IMG/VR virus record: IMGVR_UViG_3300044655_003102
Span: 1-49,895 of that record
DNA length: 49,895 bases
DNA from: a virus
Reading direction: 5' to 3' (one strand)
Shown one piece after another: positions 8,545 through 15,885 of this stretch; within the stretch, counting starts at the first letter, position 1; each line of letters starts with the position of its first letter. The notes beneath the pieces are model-generated. The model did not search any database, was not told the DNA's origin, and was given only the letters and a program-made list of their open reading frames with translations. A program made the position numbers and the translations under genes.

Positions 8545-8572
8545 TTTTCCTTAAAGCTTAATAGCTTGTCTC
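8521..8572. repeat. 52-bp direct repeat at hsdS module junction (copy 2)
   Basis: Perfect copy of 7937-7988. It covers the junction between hsdS modules 3 and 4: end of the conserved C-terminal helix, stop-start overlap and first codons of module 4. Confidence 0.85.
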
Positions 8573-9146
8573 TATAGTGCTCATATTGTTTACGACGATA
8601 TATTATTTCTAAAGGTAAACCTCCCGATATATCATTCACCAGTGTGTTGAATTTATCAAGGATAGAAACTATACGTTCTTGTTCCTCAATCGAAGGAATG
8701 GGTATTTTTATCTTTGCAAGATTCTTCGCCAACACATGTATTACTTTAGTTCCAGTTGCAAGCCTTTTCTTTTCTGCAAAGAAAGCTGGTGTTTGCAAAC
8801 AATAAGCAATATATTTTGGATTCTCTTTGTGCTTGATCACGGTAGCGTGACCGCCAATTACAATCTGGGTGTCACCAAGCCACGCAACTGCCTTGCAAAC
8901 ATCTTCGATATTTTCACTAGTATTTGTAATTATCAAATCACCAGGGTCAACTTTCGTTAATTTTATAGCTTTTTCTGGGGCGACGAAAGATTTAGTTTTT
9001 GTTGCCCATGTGCCATAGTGGTTGTATATCTGTCCGTAGTGGATACACCCAATTCCCGTATCCACCAAATCAGCTTTGGTCATTCCATTTCCCCGCACTA
9101 TTGTACCTATCTCACCTAATGTTTTCCAAATTACCTTTTCTTTCAT
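8541..9146 (-). CDS. hsdS: Half-size HsdS specificity subunit, type B (module 3)
   Basis: A 201-residue single-TRD protein. It opens KEKVIWKTLGEIG and closes IPIPSIEEQERIVSILDKF, SGGLPLEIIYRRKQYEHYRDKLLSFKEK, so it is the same class as module 4 (second-half type). The TRD contains GCIHYGQIYNHYG and GDLIITNTSENIEDV, a pattern I know from one common HsdS TRD family. Its ATG overlaps the stop of module 2 as ATGA with GAGGA before it. Read through, modules 2 and 3 would join into a normal full-length HsdS (a first-half type followed by a second-half type), which suggests they come from a split gene. Confidence 0.85.
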   Translation of the reverse strand: MKEKVIWKTLGEIGTIVRGNGMTKADLVDTGIGCIHYGQIYNHYGTWATKTKSFVAPEKAIKLTKVDPGDLIITNTSENIEDVCKAVAWLGDTQIVIGGHATVIKHKENPKYIAYCLQTPAFFAEKKRLATGTKVIHVLAKNLAKIKIPIPSIEEQERIVSILDKFNTLVNDISGGLPLEIIYRRKQYEHYRDKLLSFKEK

Positions 9147-9715
9147 TTTTCCTCAAATCCCAATAGCTTATCTCTATAATACTCGTATTGCTTGTGACGA
9201 GCTTTTAATTCTTCTTTTAATTTTGTTTCAAATTCTTCTGTAAAAGCATCTAAAACTTTTACAATCTCTTGTTGAATAGAAAGTGGTGGGACTTGGATCT
9301 CAAAATTTGAATATGTGGATATCCATTGTCGAGTGTAACTTGTAGGTACATATCTAATACACTTCATTGCATAATAAACATAACGAAAATCAACATTTTC
9401 TTTTTTGGTCAGTATTTTCACTGCATAACTTTTTACCTTGAAATCAAAATCAACCCAATGAAAAGATGTTGTAAAATCATCAAAAATAATAACAGGGTTT
9501 TCTTTACTGGCACGGTAAATACCATCTTTTTCATCTGTGTGTCCTAGGATAAAACTTTTCCCAGCTGTTAACACTGGTGTTGTGTATTTATCATCGTAGT
9601 TTGTGGATTTTACAATATATTTATCGGAGCGCGAATAACTCAAAACATCATTTAGTTTTCTGCGCATTATTCCATCTGGGCAATGTTCAGCTAGCATGTC
9701 ATAAATTTTACTCAT
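9143..9715 (-). CDS. hsdS: Half-size HsdS specificity subunit, type A (module 2)
   Basis: A 190-residue single-TRD protein of the first-half type. It opens MSKIYDMLAEHCPDG and closes PPLSIQQEIVKVLDAFTEEF then RHKQYEYYRDKLLGFEEK. The central TRD differs from module 1, while start and end are nearly the same as module 1. It begins 17 bases after module 1 with no evident Shine-Dalgarno sequence, so it may depend on re-initiation. It ends by ATGA overlap with module 3. Role: DNA recognition for HsdM, probably as a dimer with itself, module 1, or a type B half. Confidence 0.85.
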   Translation of the reverse strand: MSKIYDMLAEHCPDGIMRRKLNDVLSYSRSDKYIVKSTNYDDKYTTPVLTAGKSFILGHTDEKDGIYRASKENPVIIFDDFTTSFHWVDFDFKVKSYAVKILTKKENVDFRYVYYAMKCIRYVPTSYTRQWISTYSNFEIQVPPLSIQQEIVKVLDAFTEEFETKLKEELKARHKQYEYYRDKLLGFEEK

Positions 9716-9732
9716 GTTGTTTTTACTTCATT

Positions 9733-10311
9733 TTACTCAAAGCTTAATAGCTTATCTCTATAATACTCGTATTGCTTGTGACGATATTCCAGTTCTGCTT
9801 CTAGTCCCACTGCTAGTTCTTCTGTAAAAGCATCTAGAACTTTTACAATTTCTTGTTGGATAGAAAGTGGTGGAATGGGGATTTTTACAGTAGACATGAT
9901 GTTGCTCATGAGTTTGGGGTTACCCATACCGTCATTTACGTACGCTTTTATTATAGCAGCTAAAACGTAATAAATAAATTTAAAATTTATTATATCCGGG
10001 GCTCTGTTTTTTAATAGTCCACAAACATTGGTAATGCTAAATTTCTCATTGTTTCGATAAAAAACAGACCCTGCATTTGCGCCGTCAGTAGTCCAAGTTA
10101 TGTACGTACCATCGTAATCATATGTGTTTATTCTACCAAAAACTCCATTGTTAGAAATCTGTGATGAGTAAACAGGATAATTACCTGCGTTTTCTTGCAA
10201 ATATTCTTTCGACATCACCCTACCTCTCGTAATGACGCAAATGTCTCCCAATTCACGAAATTCTACACCATCTGGGCAATATTCAGCAAACATATCATCA
10301 ATTTTACTCAT
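9733..10311 (-). CDS. hsdS: Half-size HsdS specificity subunit, type A (module 1)
   Basis: A 192-residue single-TRD protein, first-half type. It opens MSKIDDMFAEYCPDG, then FRELGDICVITRGR, and closes IPIPPLSIQQEIVKVLDAF, RHKQYEYYRDKLLSFE. The TRD part (YPVYSSQISNNGVFGRI, TYITWTTDGANAGSVFYR) resembles a common HsdS TRD family. It overlaps the hsdM stop by ATGA, the usual hsdM-hsdS arrangement. It is the first specificity module transcribed. Confidence 0.88.
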   Translation of the reverse strand: MSKIDDMFAEYCPDGVEFRELGDICVITRGRVMSKEYLQENAGNYPVYSSQISNNGVFGRINTYDYDGTYITWTTDGANAGSVFYRNNEKFSITNVCGLLKNRAPDIINFKFIYYVLAAIIKAYVNDGMGNPKLMSNIMSTVKIPIPPLSIQQEIVKVLDAFTEELAVGLEAELEYRHKQYEYYRDKLLSFE

Positions 10312-11876
10312 ATTGTTTTTCCTTCAAGATCTGCAACAATCGCATCAATCTGCAAGCGTAGTTCCGTTTGACGTTTTACAATCTGAGCTATGTGCTCATT
10401 AAGTTCCTTTATATCTACAATTTCTCTTGTGTCTTTTTGCAGCACATAGTAGTTAACGTTGATATTATATTCTTTCTCTACAATTTCGTTATAATCAACA
10501 AGTCGAGAAAAATATTCACCAGTTTGTCTACTCTCATAACAGTCAAGAATCTTTTTGGAATTGACAATGGTCATTTTGTTTTTTGATGACTCTCTTACAA
10601 ATTCAGCAGTTCCATCAATAAACAATACTTTATTGTCAGTTTTATTCTTTTTTAGTACCAAAATACACGTTGCAATAGTAGTTCCAAAAAACAAGTCTGG
10701 CGGTAGTTGGATAACCGCATCAACAAAGTTGTTATCAATTAGATATTTTCTGATTTTCTGTTCAGCGCCACCGCGATACATAACGCCAGGGAAACAAACA
10801 ATAGCAGCTGTTCCGTTTGGGGCAAGACATGAAAGTATGTGCATAACAAAAGCCAAGTCAGCTTTAGACTTTGGAGCAAGAGTACCTGCTGGCATGAATC
10901 GCTCATCGGTCATAAGCGATGGTTTTGTATCACCGTCCCATTTAATGGAATAAGGTGGGTTAGAAACTATAGCTTCAAAATTACCAATGTTCCTATGTTT
11001 TGGGTTTACAAGAGTATCTCCGTGTGCAATGTTAAATTTTTCGTAATTGATATTGTGTAAGAACATATTAATGCGACACGAGTTATAGGTAGTAATGTTG
11101 CTTTCCTGACCATAAAAACCATTTAGGACATTTTCTTTACCCAGAACCTTGGCAAATTTTAGAAGTAGTGAACCGGAACCACAAGTAGGATCGTAAACAT
11201 TACTTACTTTTGTCTTCCCTACAACAGTAATTTGTGCCAGCAGTTCAGCAACCTCTTGAGGAGTAAAAAACTCACCCCCAGACTTACCGGCGTTAGCGGC
11301 ATACATAGTCATTAGATATTCATAAGCATCGCCGAACACATCAATAGAATTATCGTCATAATTACCTAAGTTAAAATCCCCAATGGCTCTCATCAATTTA
11401 ACAAGCAACTCGTTACGCCTGTCTATAGTTGCCCCCAGCTTGTTGCTGTTTAAGTCCATATCATCAAACAACCCTACCACACAATCTTCGCTATATGTGC
11501 CCTTTGCTGATGTTTCTATATTATTAAATACAGTTTTGAGCGTTTCGTTCAGATTGTTATTAGAAGTTGCTTGTTTGTTTACATTATCAAACAATTCACT
11601 AGGATAAATAAAGAAGCCTTTTTCTTCAAGAATAAGTTCACGATAAAACTCAACTTCGTGGTCTTCAAGTTTAGAATAGTTGAAACTTTTTTCACCTTCT
11701 TCCCATTGTTTTTTATTAATGTATGAAACAATATTTTCTGATATAAAGCGGTAGAATAACATCCCAAGAACGTACTGTTTGAAATCCCAACCATCTAATG
11801 TACCTCTCAAATCGTTTGATATCTTCCAGATGGTAGAGTGTAGTGCGGTACGTTCTTGTTCTTTTTTGGCAACCAT
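10308..11876 (-). CDS. hsdM: Type I DNA methyltransferase subunit HsdM
   Basis: A 522-residue protein, normal length for HsdM. The N-terminal HsdM domain (WKISNDLRGTLDGWDFKQYV, about 17-36) leads to the N6-adenine methyltransferase domain: GGEFFTPQEVAELL at 200-213, SAM-binding DPTCGSGS at 229-236, catalytic NPPY at 306-309. The C-terminus is helical, as needed to meet HsdS. It would methylate adenine at the bipartite site chosen by the HsdS halves. Its ATG shares one base with the groEL stop (TAATG), and its stop overlaps hsdS module 1. No hsdR lies anywhere in the genome, so this looks like protective methylation without cleavage. Recently acquired from a bacterium, by inference. Confidence 0.95.
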   Translation of the reverse strand: MVAKKEQERTALHSTIWKISNDLRGTLDGWDFKQYVLGMLFYRFISENIVSYINKKQWEEGEKSFNYSKLEDHEVEFYRELILEEKGFFIYPSELFDNVNKQATSNNNLNETLKTVFNNIETSAKGTYSEDCVVGLFDDMDLNSNKLGATIDRRNELLVKLMRAIGDFNLGNYDDNSIDVFGDAYEYLMTMYAANAGKSGGEFFTPQEVAELLAQITVVGKTKVSNVYDPTCGSGSLLLKFAKVLGKENVLNGFYGQESNITTYNSCRINMFLHNINYEKFNIAHGDTLVNPKHRNIGNFEAIVSNPPYSIKWDGDTKPSLMTDERFMPAGTLAPKSKADLAFVMHILSCLAPNGTAAIVCFPGVMYRGGAEQKIRKYLIDNNFVDAVIQLPPDLFFGTTIATCILVLKKNKTDNKVLFIDGTAEFVRESSKNKMTIVNSKKILDCYESRQTGEYFSRLVDYNEIVEKEYNINVNYYVLQKDTREIVDIKELNEHIAQIVKRQTELRLQIDAIVADLEGKTI

Positions 11877-13471
11877 TACCTCTGCTCTGGGCTAGATTTT
11901 TTAATAAATGGAATTAAAGCTTCTGTGGTTATTATCATAGAAGCTATTGATGTTGCGTCTTTTATAGCCGTTTTAACTACTTTAGTTGGATCTATTATTC
12001 CTTTTTCCATCATATTTACTATTTCTTTGTTTTGAGCATCGTAACCAATTTCAAAATCATTTTTTTCTCTTATTTTAAAACAAATTTCAAAACTATCTTC
12101 CCCCGCGTTACTGCAAATTTGTTTTAACGGTGAAGATAATACTTCTTTTATTATTTCGATACCCACTTGTTGGTCTTTATTTTCCCCTAAAAGTAAGCCC
12201 AGTGTTTCCTCACAATTTAATAAAGCAATCCCACCACCAGGTAATATCCCTTCGTCCATAGCTGCAAATGTTGCTGCCACAGCATCATCTATTCGATCTT
12301 TAATTTCTTTTAATTCAACGTCAGTATTTGCACCAACTCTAATGATACCTATGCCACTTGTTAATTTTGCTAATCTACTTTTTGCAATATTTTTTTCAAA
12401 CTCATTGTTTTTTATATCTTTTAAAGTAGTTCTAATTTCTTCGCAGCGCAGTTCTATTTTTTCAGGAGAACCCCTACCGTTCATAATAATTGTGCTATCT
12501 TTAGTAACTTTTACTTTTTTAGCAAAACCTAACATTTCAAATTTAATATCTTTGGTGGTTAAACCTAAATCTTCTGTTATTAAAAGACTGTCGCAAACAA
12601 CGGATATGTCGCTAAGAATGTCTTTTTGATATGGTGCAAAACTAGGTGCTTTTACTGCCACACAATTTAAAGCACCTTTCATTTTATTCTGGATTAGTAT
12701 TGCCAAAACTTCTTCGCTAAAACTTTCAGCAATTAATAAAAATGATTTCCCGGATTGGTAAACACTTTCTAATATCGGTAAAATATCATAAGCGTTAGTT
12801 AATTTACCAGTGTGAGTTAGAATTAAACAATCATCAAATTCAACATCACCTTTTTGTAGATTGTTTATGAAATAAGGAGACAAATAACCGTTTTTAAAAG
12901 ACAAACCTTGTACTGTTTCAACTTCAACAACTGGGCTATTAGATTCTTGAACCTGTACTACTCCGTCTTTACCAATTAAAGATATTGTTTCTGCAATTTT
13001 TTTACCGATTTCAAAATCATTATTTGCAGATATTGTTGCAACTTGTGTTATTTCCTTTATGTTTTCAATTTTTTTACTTTTACTATCTAAATGGTTCACT
13101 ATGGTTTTCACAGCTAAATCCATCCCCCTTTTAATATCCATCGGGTTACAACCAGCCACAACGGCTTTGTTTCCAGCTTTAACTATTTCGTGCGTTAATA
13201 TGGTAGTAGTTGTGGTACCATCACCTGCTTCAAAAGCGGCCTTGGAAGCCGCTTGTTTAATTAACTGGGCGCCTGCGTTTTCTTCTTCGTCCACTAACCT
13301 AATTGAATTAGCTACGGTAACACCGTCTTTAGTCACTCTTGGGGCCCCAAATTCTTGGTTAATGGTAACGTTCCTTCCCATTGGACCCAATGTTACTTTA
13401 ACAGCATTTGCAACCTTTTCAATGCCACTTATTAATTTTTCCCTTGCTTTGTTTGTGTATAGTATTTCCAT
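11876..13471 (-). CDS. groEL: Chaperonin GroEL (phage-encoded)
   Basis: A 531-residue Hsp60, close to the usual 545. Equatorial ATP-binding motifs are intact: KVTLGPMGRNV at 25-35, GDGTTTTT at 83-90 (Asp84 equals the catalytic Asp87 of E. coli), a DDAVAAT segment with the Asp398 equivalent, and DEGILPGGGIALLN. The apical segment EVLAILIQNKMKGALN keeps the hydrophobic GroES/substrate surface. The C-terminus ends SSPEQR and lacks the Gly-Gly-Met tail. The ring would fold virion or phage enzymes with a GroES partner; a GroES-like gene is at 43034. It has its own promoter and operator (13481-13531) and is the first gene of the groEL-hsdM-hsdS operon. Confidence 0.96.
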   Translation of the reverse strand: MEILYTNKAREKLISGIEKVANAVKVTLGPMGRNVTINQEFGAPRVTKDGVTVANSIRLVDEEENAGAQLIKQAASKAAFEAGDGTTTTTILTHEIVKAGNKAVVAGCNPMDIKRGMDLAVKTIVNHLDSKSKKIENIKEITQVATISANNDFEIGKKIAETISLIGKDGVVQVQESNSPVVEVETVQGLSFKNGYLSPYFINNLQKGDVEFDDCLILTHTGKLTNAYDILPILESVYQSGKSFLLIAESFSEEVLAILIQNKMKGALNCVAVKAPSFAPYQKDILSDISVVCDSLLITEDLGLTTKDIKFEMLGFAKKVKVTKDSTIIMNGRGSPEKIELRCEEIRTTLKDIKNNEFEKNIAKSRLAKLTSGIGIIRVGANTDVELKEIKDRIDDAVAATFAAMDEGILPGGGIALLNCEETLGLLLGENKDQQVGIEIIKEVLSSPLKQICSNAGEDSFEICFKIREKNDFEIGYDAQNKEIVNMMEKGIIDPTKVVKTAIKDATSIASMIITTEALIPFIKKSSPEQR

Positions 13472-13480
13472 TTTTATTTC

Positions 13481-13520
13481 AATTTAAGTTATTACAATTA
13501 AATATATAATAACTTAAATT
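13481..13520. promoter_or_regulatory. 14-bp inverted repeat at the groEL promoter (putative operator)
   Basis: AATTTAAGTTATTA at 13481-13494 and its perfect complement at 13507-13520, 12 bases apart. The upstream arm touches the -10 box and the other lies just after the expected start point, as CIRCE does in bacterial groE operons. The sequence is not CIRCE. Probable repressor site; the binder is unknown. Confidence 0.6.
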
Positions 13521-13531
13521 CTTAATGTCAA
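13503..13531 (-). promoter_or_regulatory. Sigma70-type promoter for groEL-hsdM-hsdS
   Basis: On the minus strand, a perfect TTGACA (13526-13531), 17-base spacer and TATATA (13503-13508). The expected start is near 13496, about 25 bases before the groEL ATG. Confidence 0.75.
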
Positions 13532-13568
13532 GTTTAAATTCTGTTTCAATTAACTTAACTTGTTTCCG

Positions 13569-15611
13569 TCAATTTAATTCTTGGTTTTTCTTTTGAATAT
13601 AAGCAACGGCCGCTCTTGCTTCATTGTTAGGTATTCTATCAAAGCTATTTCGTAAAGATAAGTTTAAATTAGCTGCGTTTTCAAATCTGTTTTCCACATC
13701 ATTTAAAGTATCGTAATCACTAACCCTTCTTCTAACATCTTTCAACATATCTTCGTAGTTTCTGAAATCACCAACTGGAAAGTTAACACTACGAACAGAA
13801 TTGTGTTGTCTTTGTTCTTCTTGTAAAAGGTCTGTGTAAGTTTTGTTAAGCTGTTTTACATAATCTTTGTTTGGATTTTTTACATTTTTAACACTGTCCA
13901 ATTGGTTTTTTGTGTCTTTTAATTTTTGTAAATTTGCATTTCTGAAGTAATCTTCTGGCTCCATTTCTATTAAATAATCAGAATACGGCATTTTTGGCTG
14001 GTTATCGTAATAAGCAAAATTTCTAAACCCAGCCAAACCAGGGTAGTTTTGAAACAAATGTTTGTATTTGTTGGACCATACGTTTTTTGCATTTTGTCCA
14101 GCCGCAGCGTACATATTTGTATATGGCGCTTTTTGCTTTGGCTGTTCATTAACACCATTAATCTGAGAAACAGCATCGTAGTAAGGATATTTAACATCAC
14201 TCCTATAAGTGTCCTTGTTTGCAGTACCAAAACGAAAATCATTTCTATTCTTATTTCCTAGTTGAGAAAGAAATTCGTCTTTAGGTAAAACATTACCGGG
14301 TCCCGGTGCAACATTGAAAGAAAACAACCCTAAATTTTTGGATTTATCATAAGTTTTCCGTTGTGGGTCGTAACCAGGTGGTATCACGGGTATTCCAGAT
14401 AAATTGCTCCAATAATTTTTTCTGTTTTCTAAGAAATTTTTTCTATTTTCTTTGTTTATGTTTTTTAATTTTTTAATATCTTTAGAACCAGCTATTGTTG
14501 ACAATGTGTGTTTTAAACTTTCTATTTTTTCAACATCATTGTTATTAAAACTAAACAAAGGTTTTTCGTTTTTTTCTAAATTTTTAAACATTTCATTGTT
14601 TAAAAAATCTTCTTCTGCGTTTAAATCATCGTGAATATTTTTTCCTTGTAAATTAGAATTTACAACCATCCCACCCTCTGCATAACGCCTGTAAGGATAG
14701 TAGCTAGGATATAAACCAACGTTGTGTGTGTTTTCCTTTAAATGATCTTTTAAATGATCTGTGGTCTCTTTGTTTGGATAATAGTACTGTTCTATGTATC
14801 TACTTATGTCATTTTCACCAGTACCTAGTGCTCTTGTTTTAGAAATATCATTGAAATATTTGCTCATCCCTTCCATTTGATTAGAAACTCTTGTAGCTTC
14901 ATTATTTAGCCCTATGTTTCCTAATTCTATAGCCGCGTTAACCTCTTCACCAGCTAAACCCCTTGCTTGGTAGTTTTTAACCATTCTTTTGTTTTTTCTA
15001 ACAAACTCTTCAACAATATTAGGTGGAAAACCTTTTTTCACCATTTCTTTTGCTTCGTTGTATACTTCATTTTGGTTTTGTAACAAATTATTCAAATAAG
15101 ATCTTTCATTGCTACCCCATTCCAAAGATGGTTTACCGTAATTTTTTTGAATTATGTAATCTGCAACTTCGTTATTTTTTAGCAAATCTCTAAGTTGGGA
15201 AGTAATTTCTTCCGGTAAATTTATTTTTTGCCCGTAGGTATCTCTTTTGCTATTATAATCTTGCAAAACTCCTCGTAAATTGTTGTTTGATTCTATTTTT
15301 TGACCAACACCAGATAAATAATTTTGAACTTCTACTTTGTCGTTTTCTAATCCAAATAGTTGTTTTTTCAATTCTTTTAATTTTGAAGCTGGCATTCTTT
15401 CATTATCTATTTTAAATTCTAAATTTTCCATTTCTGGTAAGAAAGAACTACCTTGATTCATGGTAAATTTTGGCGTTGTTTTGTTTTGATACTTGTATTG
15501 CTCTAATTCTTGTTGTAAAAAATTATTTTTTTTATTCAAATCTTTGAATAAACTATTTCCCTGAAAATTAGGGTTATATATCATTTGGTTATTTGTGTCG
15601 TTTTTTTTCAT
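13569..15611 (-). CDS. Large internal virion / ejection-type protein
   Basis: I start this at ATG 15611 (680 residues), one base after the stop of the gene upstream; the longer frame would run back through that gene. The protein is hydrophilic, rich in Asn, Lys, Tyr and Gln, and mainly helical. Two segments look duplicated: MIYNPNFQGNSLFKDLN near the N-terminus and MVVNSNLQGKNIHDDLNAEE after RRYAEGGM near the middle. RRYAEGGM is a motif often seen in internal virion proteins. It is the third gene of the leftward virion cluster. Function (DNA ejection or core) is inferred from size and place. Confidence 0.6.
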   Translation of the reverse strand: MKKNDTNNQMIYNPNFQGNSLFKDLNKKNNFLQQELEQYKYQNKTTPKFTMNQGSSFLPEMENLEFKIDNERMPASKLKELKKQLFGLENDKVEVQNYLSGVGQKIESNNNLRGVLQDYNSKRDTYGQKINLPEEITSQLRDLLKNNEVADYIIQKNYGKPSLEWGSNERSYLNNLLQNQNEVYNEAKEMVKKGFPPNIVEEFVRKNKRMVKNYQARGLAGEEVNAAIELGNIGLNNEATRVSNQMEGMSKYFNDISKTRALGTGENDISRYIEQYYYPNKETTDHLKDHLKENTHNVGLYPSYYPYRRYAEGGMVVNSNLQGKNIHDDLNAEEDFLNNEMFKNLEKNEKPLFSFNNNDVEKIESLKHTLSTIAGSKDIKKLKNINKENRKNFLENRKNYWSNLSGIPVIPPGYDPQRKTYDKSKNLGLFSFNVAPGPGNVLPKDEFLSQLGNKNRNDFRFGTANKDTYRSDVKYPYYDAVSQINGVNEQPKQKAPYTNMYAAAGQNAKNVWSNKYKHLFQNYPGLAGFRNFAYYDNQPKMPYSDYLIEMEPEDYFRNANLQKLKDTKNQLDSVKNVKNPNKDYVKQLNKTYTDLLQEEQRQHNSVRSVNFPVGDFRNYEDMLKDVRRRVSDYDTLNDVENRFENAANLNLSLRNSFDRIPNNEARAAVAYIQKKNQELN

Positions 15612-15612
15612 A

Positions 15613-15885
15613 TTAAGAATAATTTTGTAAATAATAAAGTATGTTTGCCCATTCTTCCCAAGACTTATATTTAATTTTTTTGCCAGCAAAAGGGGATGGT
15701 ATTGATTTTTCTCTAAATGGAGATTTTGTTGATACAATCTCTGCCCAATTAGCCCATTTTTCTTCTTTTTCAGGAGGAACTGGTAAATAACTTTCCGGGA
15801 AATCTACAATAAGTTGAGATGCCCAATAATTAAAAGAAATATTAGTTGGAAAAACGCTTACTTGTTTTGTAATTAATTTAGGCAT
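15613..15885 (-). CDS. Small virion-cluster protein, unknown function
   Basis: A 90-residue protein with several Trp residues (NYWASQLIVDFPESYLP, EEKWANWAEIV, WEEWANILYYL). Similar short Trp-rich proteins occur beside tail/stabilisation genes in podophages. Its ATG is adjacent to or overlaps the stop of the gp10-like gene at 15885, and its TAA is one base from the next ATG. No enzyme motif. Confidence 0.6.
   Translation of the reverse strand: MPKLITKQVSVFPTNISFNYWASQLIVDFPESYLPVPPEKEEKWANWAEIVSTKSPFREKSIPSPFAGKKIKYKSWEEWANILYYLQNYS

Noticed and set aside
7957-10311. Four hsdS halves as sequencing frameshifts of two full-length genes
   Set aside because: Modules 1 and 2 are both first-half type and modules 3 and 4 both second-half type, each module has its own start and conserved tail, and two junctions have ribosome-binding sites with ATGA overlap. 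A single base error cannot make this order, though modules 2-3 may descend from one split gene.
13059-13487. Open frame opposite groEL (and similar ones opposite hsdM, portal and primase)
   Set aside because: These are antisense shadows of strongly conserved genes; their codon patterns follow from the real gene and they lack starts or context.
13481-13520. CIRCE element
   Set aside because: CIRCE has 9-bp arms TTAGCACTC/GAGTGCTAA; this dyad shares only position and symmetry.
15612-15737. Longer start (43 more codons) for the internal virion protein at 13569-15611
   Set aside because: The extension lies wholly inside the upstream 90-residue gene in another frame, whereas ATG 15611 is one base after that gene's stop.
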